Shown piece by piece: positions 51,516-62,599 of a stretch of 64,000 nucleotides of DNA (the stretch's first letter is position 1; each line of letters begins with the position of its first letter). The stretch comes from Haemaphysalis longicornis. Taxonomy: Eukaryota > Arthropoda > Arachnida > Ixodida > Ixodidae. The position numbers and the translations under genes are program-made. Where the stretch lies: positions 62,001 through 126,000 of the forward strand of contig JABSTR010001233.1 of the NCBI GenBank assembly GCA_013339765.2, in the 5' to 3' direction. Below the pieces are notes generated by a model. The model worked only from the letters and a program-made list of their open reading frames with translations, had not been told where the DNA came from and made no database searches.

Positions 51516-51965
51516 ATGCTTCGATTTGGCGGTCTGAGAGTTCATCGCAGCGTAAGCTACTCGGCACACACGTTGTTTTCCTGCCTTCAGCGGGGGCCGG
51601 ACTCACAGCCGCGGGGGGTCTCAGTGCCGTGCCACCGTGCGTGTGCGGTGCGGACATTCTCGCTGCAGACGTGGGCGCACACGCTGTCGCAGTCGGCGCC
51701 CGTGGCGTACGCGCAGGACTTGCTGGACGCGGTGCATTCGGCGAGCGGACTTTCGTGGGGCTCGACCATCGTGGCCACGTCGCTGGTCCTCCGGGTAGTA
51801 ATAACGCTGCCGCTGTCCGTCTACCAGCACCATGTGCTTGCCAGGTTCGCTAACCTGGACCGCGAGATGGCCGGCATTGCGCAAGAGCTGAAGCGCGAGA
51901 CGGCGCAGGCGGTGCGCATGTTCAACCTCAACGAGAAGCAGGCCTTCTACCTCTACAAGAGAAGC
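51516..51965 (+). CDS. COX18: COX18 exon 1
   Basis: 150 codons from the first ATG of the open frame. Covers the presequence, the QDLLDAVHSASGLSW block, the first membrane span and the matrix loop ending AFYLYKRS. The donor is GTGCGT after AGC, phase 0. The open frame continues to 52088, but the sequence there no longer resembles the family. Confidence 0.9.
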
Positions 51966-54900
51966 GTGCGTCGTCTCTCCTTCGCTTCCCGCGCGCTTTG
52001 CGCATTCTGGAGACAAACACTTAATGCGCTGAAGAAGAACGTGTGGGGCGAAAGAATTCAGTTGGTGTTCAGCGCTAGTCCTGTGTAGCGGGTGGCTAGA
52101 CATTGGTTACATTGCTTATGTATTGCCCTTTATGTGTATCATTACGAGCGTTGCTTTTTCATTGCGCACGTTCTGCAATCAGCACCCTGTATCCTGTGGA
52201 TGACGTCTGAGCTCAAGCCAGTGCTAGTTGCAGTCAGCTGTGCGTCGTCTAAGGTTTAGCTAGTAGCAGCTAAATGTAGCTAGTAACAACCGGCCAAGCC
52301 CGTACGCAAATCGCGACTTGCAAGTGCACCTTCTGTTAGAATCCAAGGGTGAAATGAATGTAGAGTGCAGTAAACACGAGTGGCAACGTGTGCGAAACTG
52401 GCGTCATGCAGGAAGCAAAGCTTGTGTCCAAGTTCAGTTTTTATTTTTTACCCCAGCCGTGAGCAGAGGCAAAGCAAGCAGCAGAACTGGCACGTTCAAC
52501 CTAAGTGCGGGCACAAGCTGAGAACAAAAATATTCACCATGGATTATCCGAAATTGCACACATGCAGTTGTACGCACATTGTCAGTAGAACGCATGCCTT
52601 GCAAAAGCAAATCCATTGGGTACTGAATGTGTGTTGCCTCTTTAGTCACTGTTTTGGTGAGCAGTTCCAATTGTAAATACGCCCCCTTTCTTGCATAGTC
52701 TGCGGGTGGTGCTGTAGATTATTCTGGCTGCACCTACTCGAAACAGCGCGATACTAGCTGCATATTTTTTTTGTTGCGCTGCTCACTTTGAACAAAGTGT
52801 GCGGGTCTGAGTTGAGTAAATTAGGCAAAGTAAACACCTGTGCTGGAAGGTGTGGAAATGCTGCGTAGCTGCAAGGAAGCAGCCCTCTGTTAAATGGTCA
52901 TAAACACTTAGCTTCTGTTTGGTGCATGATAGCCTTAGTTTCTTATGTGCCGTAAAACACAACACTCACTTACAATAGCCAGGAGGTGTCAGTGAGGAAG
53001 ACTGAAGACATCCAAAGGGCTGGACGTAATGTTGGGAAAATTAGAGAAGTTTGAAGAGATACGACAAGCATAGTGGGACTCGATGCGCAGGCCTGTTGAC
53101 TTTGAAATGTAAAAGAAAAAGAAAAGGGCTGCAGCTAAGAGCTATAGTATATCCAACCATATAAGGGTATGACCCGCTGCGGTGGCTCAGTAGCTAAGGC
53201 GTTGTGCTGCTGAGCACGAGGACGCAGGTTCGATTCCCGGCCGCGGGGGCCGCTTTTCTAATGGAGGCGCAAAGCAAAAACGCCCGTGTGTACAATTTCG
53301 GTGCACGTTAAAGATCCCCAGGTGGTCAAAATTAATCCGGAGCCCTCCACTACGGCGCACCTCATCGCCTGCGTTGTGTCGGCGCGTGAAACCCTACAAT
53401 CAATCAATATAAGGGTATGAAACATGAGTAGAAGAAAGTTTACCGCTAGAAGTGCCATGCCGCAAAGGGCCCGGCCCATGTCAAGCAGGTTAGGGGTGCT
53501 AGAGTACTCGAAAAATCGCAGCGGACAGCTGGGAGGATTACCTCGAAGGAATGAACATTGACAGTGAGCTGTGCAACAAAAGTACCAGGGGAGAAATTGT
53601 TACTGGGTCAAAGAAAGGGGGAAAAAAACGGATGTGCAGTATCAGTAGTAAAAGGCCTAGCAGCGTTAGAAGGTGAGGGAGTTCATCGGCATGGAAGGGA
53701 AGCGTAGTTGTTCCTGTGTAGCCAGGACTTCAATACCCTTGATAAAGCAGAAGGAGGCATTGGACTGCAACAGCTTGGATTTATGTGGGGGTATTTCACT
53801 TCAAATGCAGTTCGCAGCTTGCATCAAAGAATGGAGGCATTTGCAGAACACAGTGATTCTGAAAAAAATTGCTGAAAATGTAAAAAAATTAGGGGAAATT
53901 TTTTTGACATTTTCAAGTGAAAGTTTATCATAGAAATGTTGTCACGGGGGCTGGCGTATCTGTCACCTATGTATGCCAACCTATCGATATAAAATTTTGT
54001 GTAGGCCAACTAGAAGGCTTAAAATTCCCAAAATGTTGGGGTGCCGGCTTTTGTAGTGGCAGAGGTAAAGCATGAGGTTTTCTGGTCGAGAAAGTAAGCT
54101 GAGAAAGAGCGAGCATACCGGTGGGTGGTGGTTACGCAGCGCGAGAGAGAACCTTCATTAGAAAAGGATGACCACTGGTCACGATGGACGAAAGGGATGG
54201 GGAGGGAGGGTAAGAGAAAATAAACAAGTGCCGGTCATTCTCAGTAGAGTTCATAACTGGGCCAGTTCTTGGAATCTGAAGTTAAGGGGCCAGATCGTGG
54301 TGGTCGCAATAGAGTCAGAACTGGCACAGGTTCGTGGGGGGGGGGAAGGACCCACTCGAACAACCCGTGCTAGGCCGCTTTTAATTGAATAAACTGCAAT
54401 TTCAGAAAGCCGATGTGCACCAGTTTGTTGTGGCCTTCTGCTGTGCAGCTGAAGAAGCAGCTGCAGCGGCTGGTGGTTCGGGACAACTGCCACCCGATGA
54501 AGGGGGCCCTGGTGGTGCTGTTCCAGCTGCCCCTGTGGGTCAGCCTGTCCGTGGCCCTCCGCAACATGGCCTTCATGCTGCCTTACCAGGACCTGGGCAA
54601 GTGCTCCTCGGGGTGGCACCTAGCGACAAAGAGCGCGTTGCGTCCGTGCTAGCTTCTTTGCCCCCCGCTTCACAGCCACACCACCATACACAAGTAGCAG
54701 GCACACCTGCAACGATGAAACTCAGTCGCTGACCAAGTGAAAAGAAACTGACTTGGTCAGTGTCCTACGTTTCATCGTTGCAAACATGCTTTTACCGGAG
54801 CAGGCCGTCAAACACTGGGCTTTCCATGTTGTTGCTATTTGCTCGCAGATGTTTAGCAGGTCTAGAGCCAATTTGCTTTCACTTTTTGGGCACTTGAATC

Positions 54901-57900
54901 GTTGCCACAACTTGGGCTCATCTCGTTAATGCCATTTTATTCCACATTGCTTTGTCAGCTTTACCGTTTAACCTCACAGTGGGAAAGGATTGTGGGTCGC
55001 ATTTGGGGCCAGCACCTTGCGACACCTGTGATTGGCGGCTCACACTTGAGTGGCTGAAATAAGGTTTACTCTCTCCACCTTTGATGTGTTACGAATGCAG
55101 CTGCTGCACAGGTGTCCAAAGCCCTGGAGAACATGTTGCACCAGTACGGGCCACGCAAATGCATGCACAAGAGAAGAGTCAACACCTTTTGTTTCCACTA
55201 GAGTTTAAGTCGTCACTGCACCCCTTCTTTTTCTTTTCTTTTTCCAGGTTCTCTCTCTCTCTCTCGCATTTGTAACATGTGCATATTAACCCCTCTCCTC
55301 CCTCCCTCACTCCTAGGCAGGTTTGATCACCACTGGATGGTTTAAGTGATGCTGCCCCAGGCTGCTGAGGATCTTTGCTGAGCCCATTGGACAGTTAAAA
55401 GTAGTGCATTTGTGGGAGCAGACAGTGACAAACGAAGGCTGCCCTGGTGTGTTGTTTCCCAGTCCATAAATGTGTTGCTATGCCGTAAAGTAATGTGCTG
55501 CTACTTCTGGAAAGCCAAGCATTCTATACAACTAAAGAAAAAATGTATCATTCCTGTACCATACAGATCACAGCAGCCACAACTGCCTGACCGCAGTTAC
55601 GCATTGTAAATTTTGTGTGCTTTTATATGCCTAAGTGCCCAGTACATCAGCTTGCTTGTAAAATTGGAGGCCTTTGCATTCTCCCCAGCAAAATGGCTAC
55701 ATTGTGGCTTGAAAAGTTATCCAGTTTCGTTGGTGTGCCCTTTGAATCTGCTCTAGAAGTAGGTAATTCCACAATCGGTTGCTGTGGGGACGTCGCTCGC
55801 ACTGACTGCAAATGGATGGCCTTGGCCGGTGGAACCTTGTATTGGAGAGCAGCACGTTCACTTCCAGACAACAGTTATGGTGGCGGCTTATACGTGATAT
55901 GGAAAGGCTGGAGACAAAACACCACTACCTTGTAGATTGCTTGGCCTAGTGAGCGTAGTGGTTATTAAAGGCCAACGGCACCCAAATTTTTTTTACCCAA
56001 ATTTGATCCAAATTCACAATGGCAAGGTTCTAAGCCCGATGCCCACATAGCCTGATAACTACAAGCATTCAAAGTAGCTGTAGCAGACAACGTTTGCACC
56101 TGGCGGAGAGTTGCCGAAACAAGTTTCAGATGTCCTGTGACGAAGATGAGGAACCTGTCTTGTGTAGCTCGCGCTGCTCCAGCAACTGGCACAATACACT
56201 GCCGAGCGGAAGCTTGTGTTTGCCGGAGGTTTTTCTGCTACGCTGCCACACTGTACCACCGTCAGCATCACGTGATTTCAATTTAACCACTTAGGTGCAA
56301 CATCCGCAATTTTTTATGCAGTGAAAGAGATTAGAATCCTACCGAATATACGCAGGCTTGCGATGCTTCCAGAGTTAACAAAACTTTTTTTATTTGAAAA
56401 TAATATTTTTATTCGTGAAAATAGTGCTTAACACACACTTGCACGTACATTTACCATTCCCATTGCATCTGTCACAACAGAAGAGATCTTTGATAAATTC
56501 TTGGCCACTTCTACTTCCGTGGGAAATTTTTGCTGTATTTGAGCTGGCCCAACACCACCTCCACCCCTTAGAGATCTCCAAAAGTGTGACGGCCTAACTT
56601 GAGTTGTTCTACGTGCCGGTCTAAACATTTGGGCTATCTTTTCCTCACTGCTAAGTGAAGCAAAACCAGCCTTGCTCGTGGTAACAAGTATATCCACACA
56701 AAGGTCACCCATCGTCTTCGCGAATTGCGAAAGCTAACAAAACTGCTCCCCTCCTGACAAGAAACTACATAATTTTTTCAATCGTAAAATAAAGTGTTTA
56801 CTTTTATAGAGTGGTAGATTTAGTTTACCTGAAAGTATAATGTTATCAACTGCATAATGTCCCTAATGAAAGTAGCAAGCTGCAGTGGATAGATAACTTT
56901 TTTTACGTTTTAGTGCATCATCTAGCTTTCGAAGGTAGCATGCAGTTTGAAACCGATTTTACAATTCGATTCTCGATGTGCAGCGCAGTGAAAGTTACTA
57001 AACAAATATGCAGGAAGCTGTTTGCTTGTAAGCACACAGCAAAAACAATCTGTGATTGATTGCCACCCACGCACGGTTTGTTCCCGTGAAAAAAAAAAAA
57101 AAAAGATAACAGCCAAGGCACCAGCTAACCAAAGCTGTTTTTCGATATCGTGTCCGAGGAAACAGCTTCGTAAATTGGGACCTGCTTTTTTACTCGCAGT
57201 GGCAAGAATTGCTTCTCCAGCAGGTATTCTGATGCAAAAATAACTGCGGCAGGTCTACTTCATCTCAGCTGACAGCAATGCGATGTCAGAATTGCGCCTC
57301 ACTCCATTAGCCTCGACAAAATGTTGGTGGAGCTCTTGAGCATTAGCCCCAAATTTCAGTGTGATTTATGCACTGCATGCCAATGAAACTAGTGAAATAG
57401 GTGCACACTCGGCCATCCTGTGTCTCCTTTAAATGTGTCTCGGAAACTGAAGGACAGGAAGTCGGCAAAAACTTGATTACGAATTCTACGGATGCACTTC
57501 TACTGCAGAAAGTTGCTGTTCCTGACTTGTTGATGCACAAAGCAGTAATGACCGTGCATACTAACATATTTTCACGTTGCTTAGTGCTGAAATTGGTCAA
57601 ATTGACTGGTGAAAGTGAACATCGGATCCCAATTTAGCAGAAGCGACAACGTCGAAATGCCTCTGTCGGACAGTGATTAGTGCCGCAGGAGCAGATTGAA
57701 AGGCCTCGCTTGTCTCTAGAAACAGCCTCCACATGCTGCACTGGTGCAAATGGTGCAGGAGGAGCAACATATTGCAAGCGGTGTGTAGCTGACGCTCATT
57801 AATGCTGAAGGCGAAACACTACTCCAGTCAGCAGGCCCTAGTTTCAAATCTTGTGTGCACCCGTACCTCCTAACCGTCCCTATTTGCCTCTTTTCCAGCC

Positions 57901-60900
57901 GCGCAGGTGACACATATGGAACTGAGCGTGGGGGGTGCCCTGTGGTTCACAAACCTGACGGTGCCAGACCCACTGCACATCATTCCTGTCCTCGTTGGTG
58001 TCACCAACCTCGTGAACATTGAGGTGTGTGCTTCACAATGTTTGGTCTGATCAAAGCATGTTCGAGGCTTCCAGAGGCACAGCAGGCACTTTGACCAGAC
58101 GGAATGATTTTATCAGGTCTTGTCAGATGTTAACTGCCCTCTGTTTGTCACATAGGACTCAAAGGATTAATTCTAGAGCAGTGAGAATATTTGAAGCTCT
58201 TGGTGTCTTCTGTTCGGTTGCACTCACTGAACTCATTCAAGCAGTGCGGCGCTCACTTTTTTAATTTCTAAGTGCAGTGCCGGCACTTTCTCATCGATTT
58301 GCCAACGATGCAGAGGGTACAGGATGTGTTTACGGCTTTCCCTGCACTCCCAAGAAAGGAGCTGCAGTCGAGTCCTCTTATAACGATACCGTGTATAAAA
58401 ATATATCAGATATAATGATGAACAACTATGGCACCGTCCACTTTCGTATGCATTTTATACTAAAATAAACTGCTTATTGCAATGCTGCAGTGCTGCGATA
58501 TCGGATATAACGATTGAATCCGGTTACAGCACGCACCAAAAATTCGAGCTGCCGCCGGCGTCGGCTCTTCACGTTGACAGTATGCACCGCGAGCAGCGCA
58601 TGTGCCTCGCACCCTTCCACCCCTCAGAAAACGGGTCGACTGTGCTGCTTACGAGGAAGCGAGAGGCGGAGGAGAGCGGTTTTCCTTCCAAACCAACACC
58701 TCTAGCCACCCCGGCTAACGGAGTTCAACTCCTTTTCTTTATTTTCATTCATTTTCAACTACTTTTTACCGTTTTCTTTCCTTTCTCTCACAATCACTGT
58801 CCTTCCACATTGACAATTTTTTCATCCCCTTGTCGGATTCCTTTCACACTCTGAGAGCCTCTCAACGGTGCGGAAAGGACCCTTCCATTTTGGTGCCTTG
58901 CAGTTTCCTTGCAAGGCCAGGGGTCTGGTATTCTATTCTCATGTATACCCCGTCTTCCATATTGTACAGCGCGTCATGGCTGTTCTTGTCAAAACACTAC
59001 TTTCGTCTTACCGCTGCTTTATTCAGTGCCTCAGACGTGAGCTGATGGGAAACTGAGAGACGTTGAACTAGCTCTGCGCGGTAGCTTTCGAGTGTGCCAT
59101 AATGCGTCTCGGGAGACGCGCCTATAAAATCCAGCACTGATGCGTCGCAGTCGTGAAGGAGGAAGAAGGGAGTCTCGTTACTTCCCTCATGGACGTTGGA
59201 CCTGTAAGGAAACACTGCCAAAGGGAGCCATTGATCCCAGTCCCTCTGATCGGGGTCAACGTAGTGGGTAGCATTGTTCCCAGAGTTTGGTTCAGCCTCT
59301 CTACGGCCCCATTACATTGAGGGTGATATGCAGTGGCCTGTGGCTTCTTATTGCATAGGTCGCACACTTCCTTCACGACGGGTGACAGGAAATTCATGCC
59401 CTGGTCCGTTAACAGCTGCTCGGGCACCCCGTGCTTGAGGACAATTTTCTCTACGAACTCTCGAGCGACCGTTTCGGCTTTTTGGTCTGGGAGCGGGAAA
59501 GCCTTAGCATAATGACTCAAGTGGTCTACAAAGACCAAATTGTACTTGTTCCCTGCCGAGGACGTCGGTGAGGGGTCCACTATATCCATGGCTGTCTGCT
59601 CGAAAGGGGATTAAGCTCCTCGAACACCTGCAGCGGCGCTGGGTTTTTGGTATTGGAGCGGGAAAGCCTTAGCATAACGACTCAAGTGGTCTACAAAGAC
59701 CAAAATGTACTTGTTCCCTGCCGAGGACGTCAGTAAGGCTCCGCTCGGTCAGGCTCCGCTGTCCGCTGGAAAGGGGATTTAAGCTCCTCGAACACTTGCA
59801 GCGGCGCTGGGTTTTTGTTTTTCAGGCTCTTTTGGATAGCGCAGGAACGACACTTTGGACAGTACTTTACCAAAACCAGGCGGAACAGCAAAGAGCAGGG
59901 AAAGATTGCGGAGTCCGTTTTGTGCTTTGTTTCTCACGCCGCAACGTCTCTATGGCGCAAAAAGGTTTCTTTCGCGTTCAACAGGTGGCGCTCCGCAAGC
60001 ACACAATTTTTCAATTGTGAGCCACGGAATTCGCGCTCACGTCTCTGGCTACTGTTGAGGTCTTGTTGTTGTTGTTGTTGTTGTTGGAATGCATTTTTAG
60101 CATTTCTACCCGTCCTGTAGCATATCCAGTTACTGCAATCGTCTACGGCATCAGCAACCATGGTGAGATAAAAACATTTTCCCGCTGCATTTCTTATTCA
60201 ATGCGACAAAAAAGTAAATTCTGAAGAAGAAAAGTGGGGGGAGGGCTAATTACGCGAGTGGGTTCATTACACGAGTAAATGTGGTAGTACAGTCAACTCT
60301 CAATAAATCAAAGTTGCTTAATTATAATTTTCGGTTAATTAGAAGGGATATGCTGGTCCGAGCAGTTTTACGTGCAATCCAACGAAAAGAAAACGCTCGA
60401 TAATTTGAAGCTAAAACCCAGTATATCATTTTATTGGATGTTATATCAAATAAGAAGCATCGAGGTGAGCATCCTGTTTCAATAAAATTAAAAATTACCA
60501 AGCTTAAAAAGTGCCGTCGCAACTGAGGCAGCGCAGAGTTGAGGCTGGCTCGACCTGGCCGTGAAAGTCAAGATTCTGGAGGGAATCGAGGAGGGAGACG
60601 TGTTGCACAGTAATAGCAGGGCTCTTTTTGTGCTTTCTGTTTAATTGGAAGTTAGGTCAATTTTGAGTCTTTTGTGGTCCCCGTGGACTTCGTAGTAGTG
60701 GGAGTCGACTGCATGAACACTTGCATGTGCAAAGGCCTGACAGCCTAAGTTAGCCTTTCTTGCAGTTGTGTTTTACAAGTTTTATACGCACTAAAGCTAG
60801 GATATTTGTATTCGAAAATATTTGATTCGATTTACAGTCAGCTACTACTATTCATTTTTGATTTGCAGTCCCAAGATTGGTGTTTGAACACCTCTAGAGT

Positions 60901-62599
60901 TCATTCATAGTGAGTCCTGCTTGTTTGGGGTTTTCATTGATAACATCACGGAGCTGCCAAGCAAAATAATTCGTACCATCAATCAATCAATCAATCAAGC
61001 TTTACTTGACGTTTACGGGTACAAATGCCAGGTACACAGACAAAATGACATTCAGACAGGCTTGACATGGTCTGTGCCCCCTAATTTGAGAGTACATCTT
61101 TCAGAAAGTAGAAACATTTTTGTAAGCTAAAAAAATAAAACTAAAGGTACATGATTTAAAAAATGTACAAAACGTTTAGCAGCAGCATCCAACATTTTCA
61201 GGTTTTCGTCTAACAATGCAATGACAGTCAGTCACGCAAGGAAACTATGCTTTGTATTCCAAACAAAATAAATGAATGAGGCACTCGAAACAATTTCGAA
61301 ATATACATTTAAAACAGTTTTATAGAAATAAATAAACACTCACAACAAAGAAGTTCAGTCACACGATAGCGTGTTTAGTAATGATGGCAGTGAGTACTGG
61401 AGCGATTGTTTTCCATAGGTTGTTCATAAGGAGTGTGCCATTTTTCAGAATGGCTTGTTGACCATTTTTCGTCATGGTGGCATCAATAAACAAGAACGAT
61501 GCATGTCTTTTTTTGTACTTTCTTTCCTTTATTTTTTTATATTATTGGTGATTTGAAGCTGGGCTGCTTTTCGGTGACAATAGCACACAAAAAAAAAATC
61601 CACCCACACTGAGCAAGATGGTCTTTAGTGGTTGGTGGCAAGGGGACAATAGATCATGCCATGTGGTTTTGCTCGCGAGGCTGTTCAGTGGCGGCCTTTT
61701 TTAACTCAGAATCAGAGGAATGGGCTCACACAGTGTTCTTTGTGCGATCCTAGAAGCGGCAGGAGCTGAAATCAGGTGTATACATCAGTGTTCTTGCATC
61801 TATCTACCTGACATCTTTTTTTGTCTAAACTAGGCTTCAAATTGTTCATTGATTAGTCCTAACCCATTATAACTTGGCACAACAACACGAAAAAAATTCT
61901 GGGGTTTTGCAACATGCCCGACTGACAACATTCACTGTGGCTTCTTGTTCAAGTTTATTGGAATCAGTATGTAGTAGTGCCTCGCTTCCTATGTTGGTGC
62001 CTTGGGCTGAGTGCAGGCAGCTTGAGGGGAGGCGAAAACAGAAATGCTGCCCGTACACAGTGTTCAAAAAATTCCTAGCTTAAAAGTAATGCTGAGCTCG
62101 GGAATTCCTGCGTGGCCATGGTGTACAGTTTAAAAAAAAAAAAGTTCGGAATAGCACGCTGAAACAGCGCAGTTACAAGGGACATACATATTTTGAAGAA
62201 GAGTGGCTGCTGGAGAGACTGACAAGCGCACTGTTACAGTTGCAGCAGTAACGCTCTGCTCAGTGATAAGTGCCACACTAAAGGATGGGAATCAAGCAGC
62301 CGTCATGCTTGCATCGAGGGCATTCTAGCTCAAAAGAAGTCCATTCGAGCAGGACAGAAGACGCTCAGCCTCCGTTGGAGCACACAGGCAGGGAACGGTT
62401 GGGACAGGGCGCAGGAAACCTAGGAGCGGAGAAAACTCAGTGCCAGGGATCGCATACAGAGAGTGCAAGGAGTCCTTCTCTGGTGCAGTTCCACGTGCTG
62501 CAGAGGCAGAAGCGCATGGCCTGGCTGCGGAGGTGGGTGACCAACCTGACCCGTGGCCTGGCACTCGTCAGTGTGCCCATTGCCTGGATCATGCCTGCC
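51516..62599 (+). CDS. COX18: COX18, mitochondrial cytochrome c oxidase assembly protein (Oxa1 family), four exons, 3' end outside window
   Basis: Inner-membrane insertase that helps export the COX2 C-terminal tail during complex IV assembly (family knowledge). Visible coding exons: 51516-51965, 54449-54596, 57899-58023, 62489-62599, giving 278 residues in one frame. Residues 1-50 are Arg/Ser-rich and nearly free of acidic residues, as in a mitochondrial presequence. Membrane spans: about 80-103, 170-188 (after the family motif VRDNCHPMK), 225-240 and 265-278. Human COX18 is 333 residues, so about 55, including the last span, should lie after the donor at 62600. Intron phases are 0, 1, 0 and 0. 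The second intron uses a GC donor. The similarity is to COX18 rather than OXA1L. Confidence 0.92.
51966..54448. other. COX18 intron 1
   Basis: Apart from the SINE at 53173-53406, no gene or repeat was recognised. Confidence 0.55.
53173..53406 (+). mobile_element. tRNA-derived SINE (Ruka-like), copy 3
   Basis: Plus-strand copy with an A-box-like GGTGGCTCAGTAGC, a B-box AGGTTCGATTCCC, the shared body and the tail ACCCTACAATCAATCAAT. It is flanked by the 14-bp duplication ATATAAGGGTATGA at 53159-53172 and 53407-53420. Confidence 0.93.
54449..54596 (+). CDS. COX18: COX18 exon 2
   Basis: Acceptor CTGTGCAG precedes CTGAAGAAG. Encodes LKKQLQRLVVRDNCHPMKGA, then the second membrane span and ALRNMAFMLPYQDL, plus one base. 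The donor reads CTGG|GCAAGT, a GC donor. Nearby GT sites do not give a phase compatible with exon 3. Confidence 0.9.
54597..57898. other. COX18 intron 2
   Basis: No clear repeat with both ends was recognised. A minus-strand open frame at 56712-56428 (94 codons) has no known domain. A TTAAAGG word at about 55965 may be a lone MITE end. Confidence 0.5.
57899..58023 (+). CDS. COX18: COX18 exon 3
   Basis: Acceptor TTTTCCAG. The first two bases complete an Ala codon, then AQVTHMELSVGGALWFTNLT and the third membrane span to NLVNIE. The donor is GTGTGT, phase 0. The phase fits only the GC donor of exon 2. Confidence 0.9.
58365..58722 (+). mobile_element. Tigger-like left-end fragment, sister of 41027
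   Basis: Starts CAGTCGAGTCCTCTTATAAC and follows 41027 to about 41390 block by block (CTATGGCACCGTCCACTTTCG, CGATATCGGATATAACGATT, CACCCCTCAGAAAACG, TACGAGGAAGCGAGAGG). Confidence 0.75.
58985..60060 (-). pseudogene. Ty3/gypsy integrase remnant
   Basis: Minus-strand integrase of a gypsy-type element. A degraded zinc-binding segment lies at about 59880-59800. The catalytic core runs 59589-59230, with MDIVDP (first Asp), LLTDQGMNF (second Asp) and GAVERLNQTL (Glu). Near 59225 the frame shifts, and the post-core region continues at 59221-58997 with FPYRSNVHEGSNETPFFLLHD. A duplicated block disrupts the join between zinc-binding and core parts. It is probably a separate copy from the gypsy at 1-10795; the two share no overlapping domain for comparison. 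Confidence 0.85.
59490..59818. repeat. Local tandem duplication inside the integrase
   Basis: About 150 bp (59490-59645) is repeated as 59645-59818. Both copies share GAGCGGGAAAGCCTTAGCAT, CTTGTTCCCTGCCGAGGACG and CAGCGGCGCTGGGTTTTTG. An extra GGCTCCGCT word pair lies in the second copy. Confidence 0.85.
60065..60087. repeat. GTT triplet microsatellite
   Basis: About seven TTG/GTT units. Confidence 0.9.
60290..60712. mobile_element. Small TA-type MITE, CAGTCRACTCYC ends
   Basis: CAGTCAACTCTC at 60290 and, reversed, CAGTCGACTCCC at 60712, next to TA on the left. 423 bp, AT-rich, no coding. Resembles Tc1-mariner/pogo-derived MITEs. Confidence 0.65.
60713..62488. other. COX18 intron 3, 3' part
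   Basis: ATCA tetranucleotide repeat (about 60979-61000) and AT-rich unique sequence. No gene. Confidence 0.5.
62489..62599 (+). CDS. COX18: COX18 exon 4
   Basis: Acceptor TCTGGTGCAG, phase 0. Encodes 37 codons: FHVLQRQKRMAWLRRWVTNL, then the start of the fourth span, RGLALVSVPIAWIMPA. The donor is GTAAGT at 62600. No further exon was found before 64000. Confidence 0.9.
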
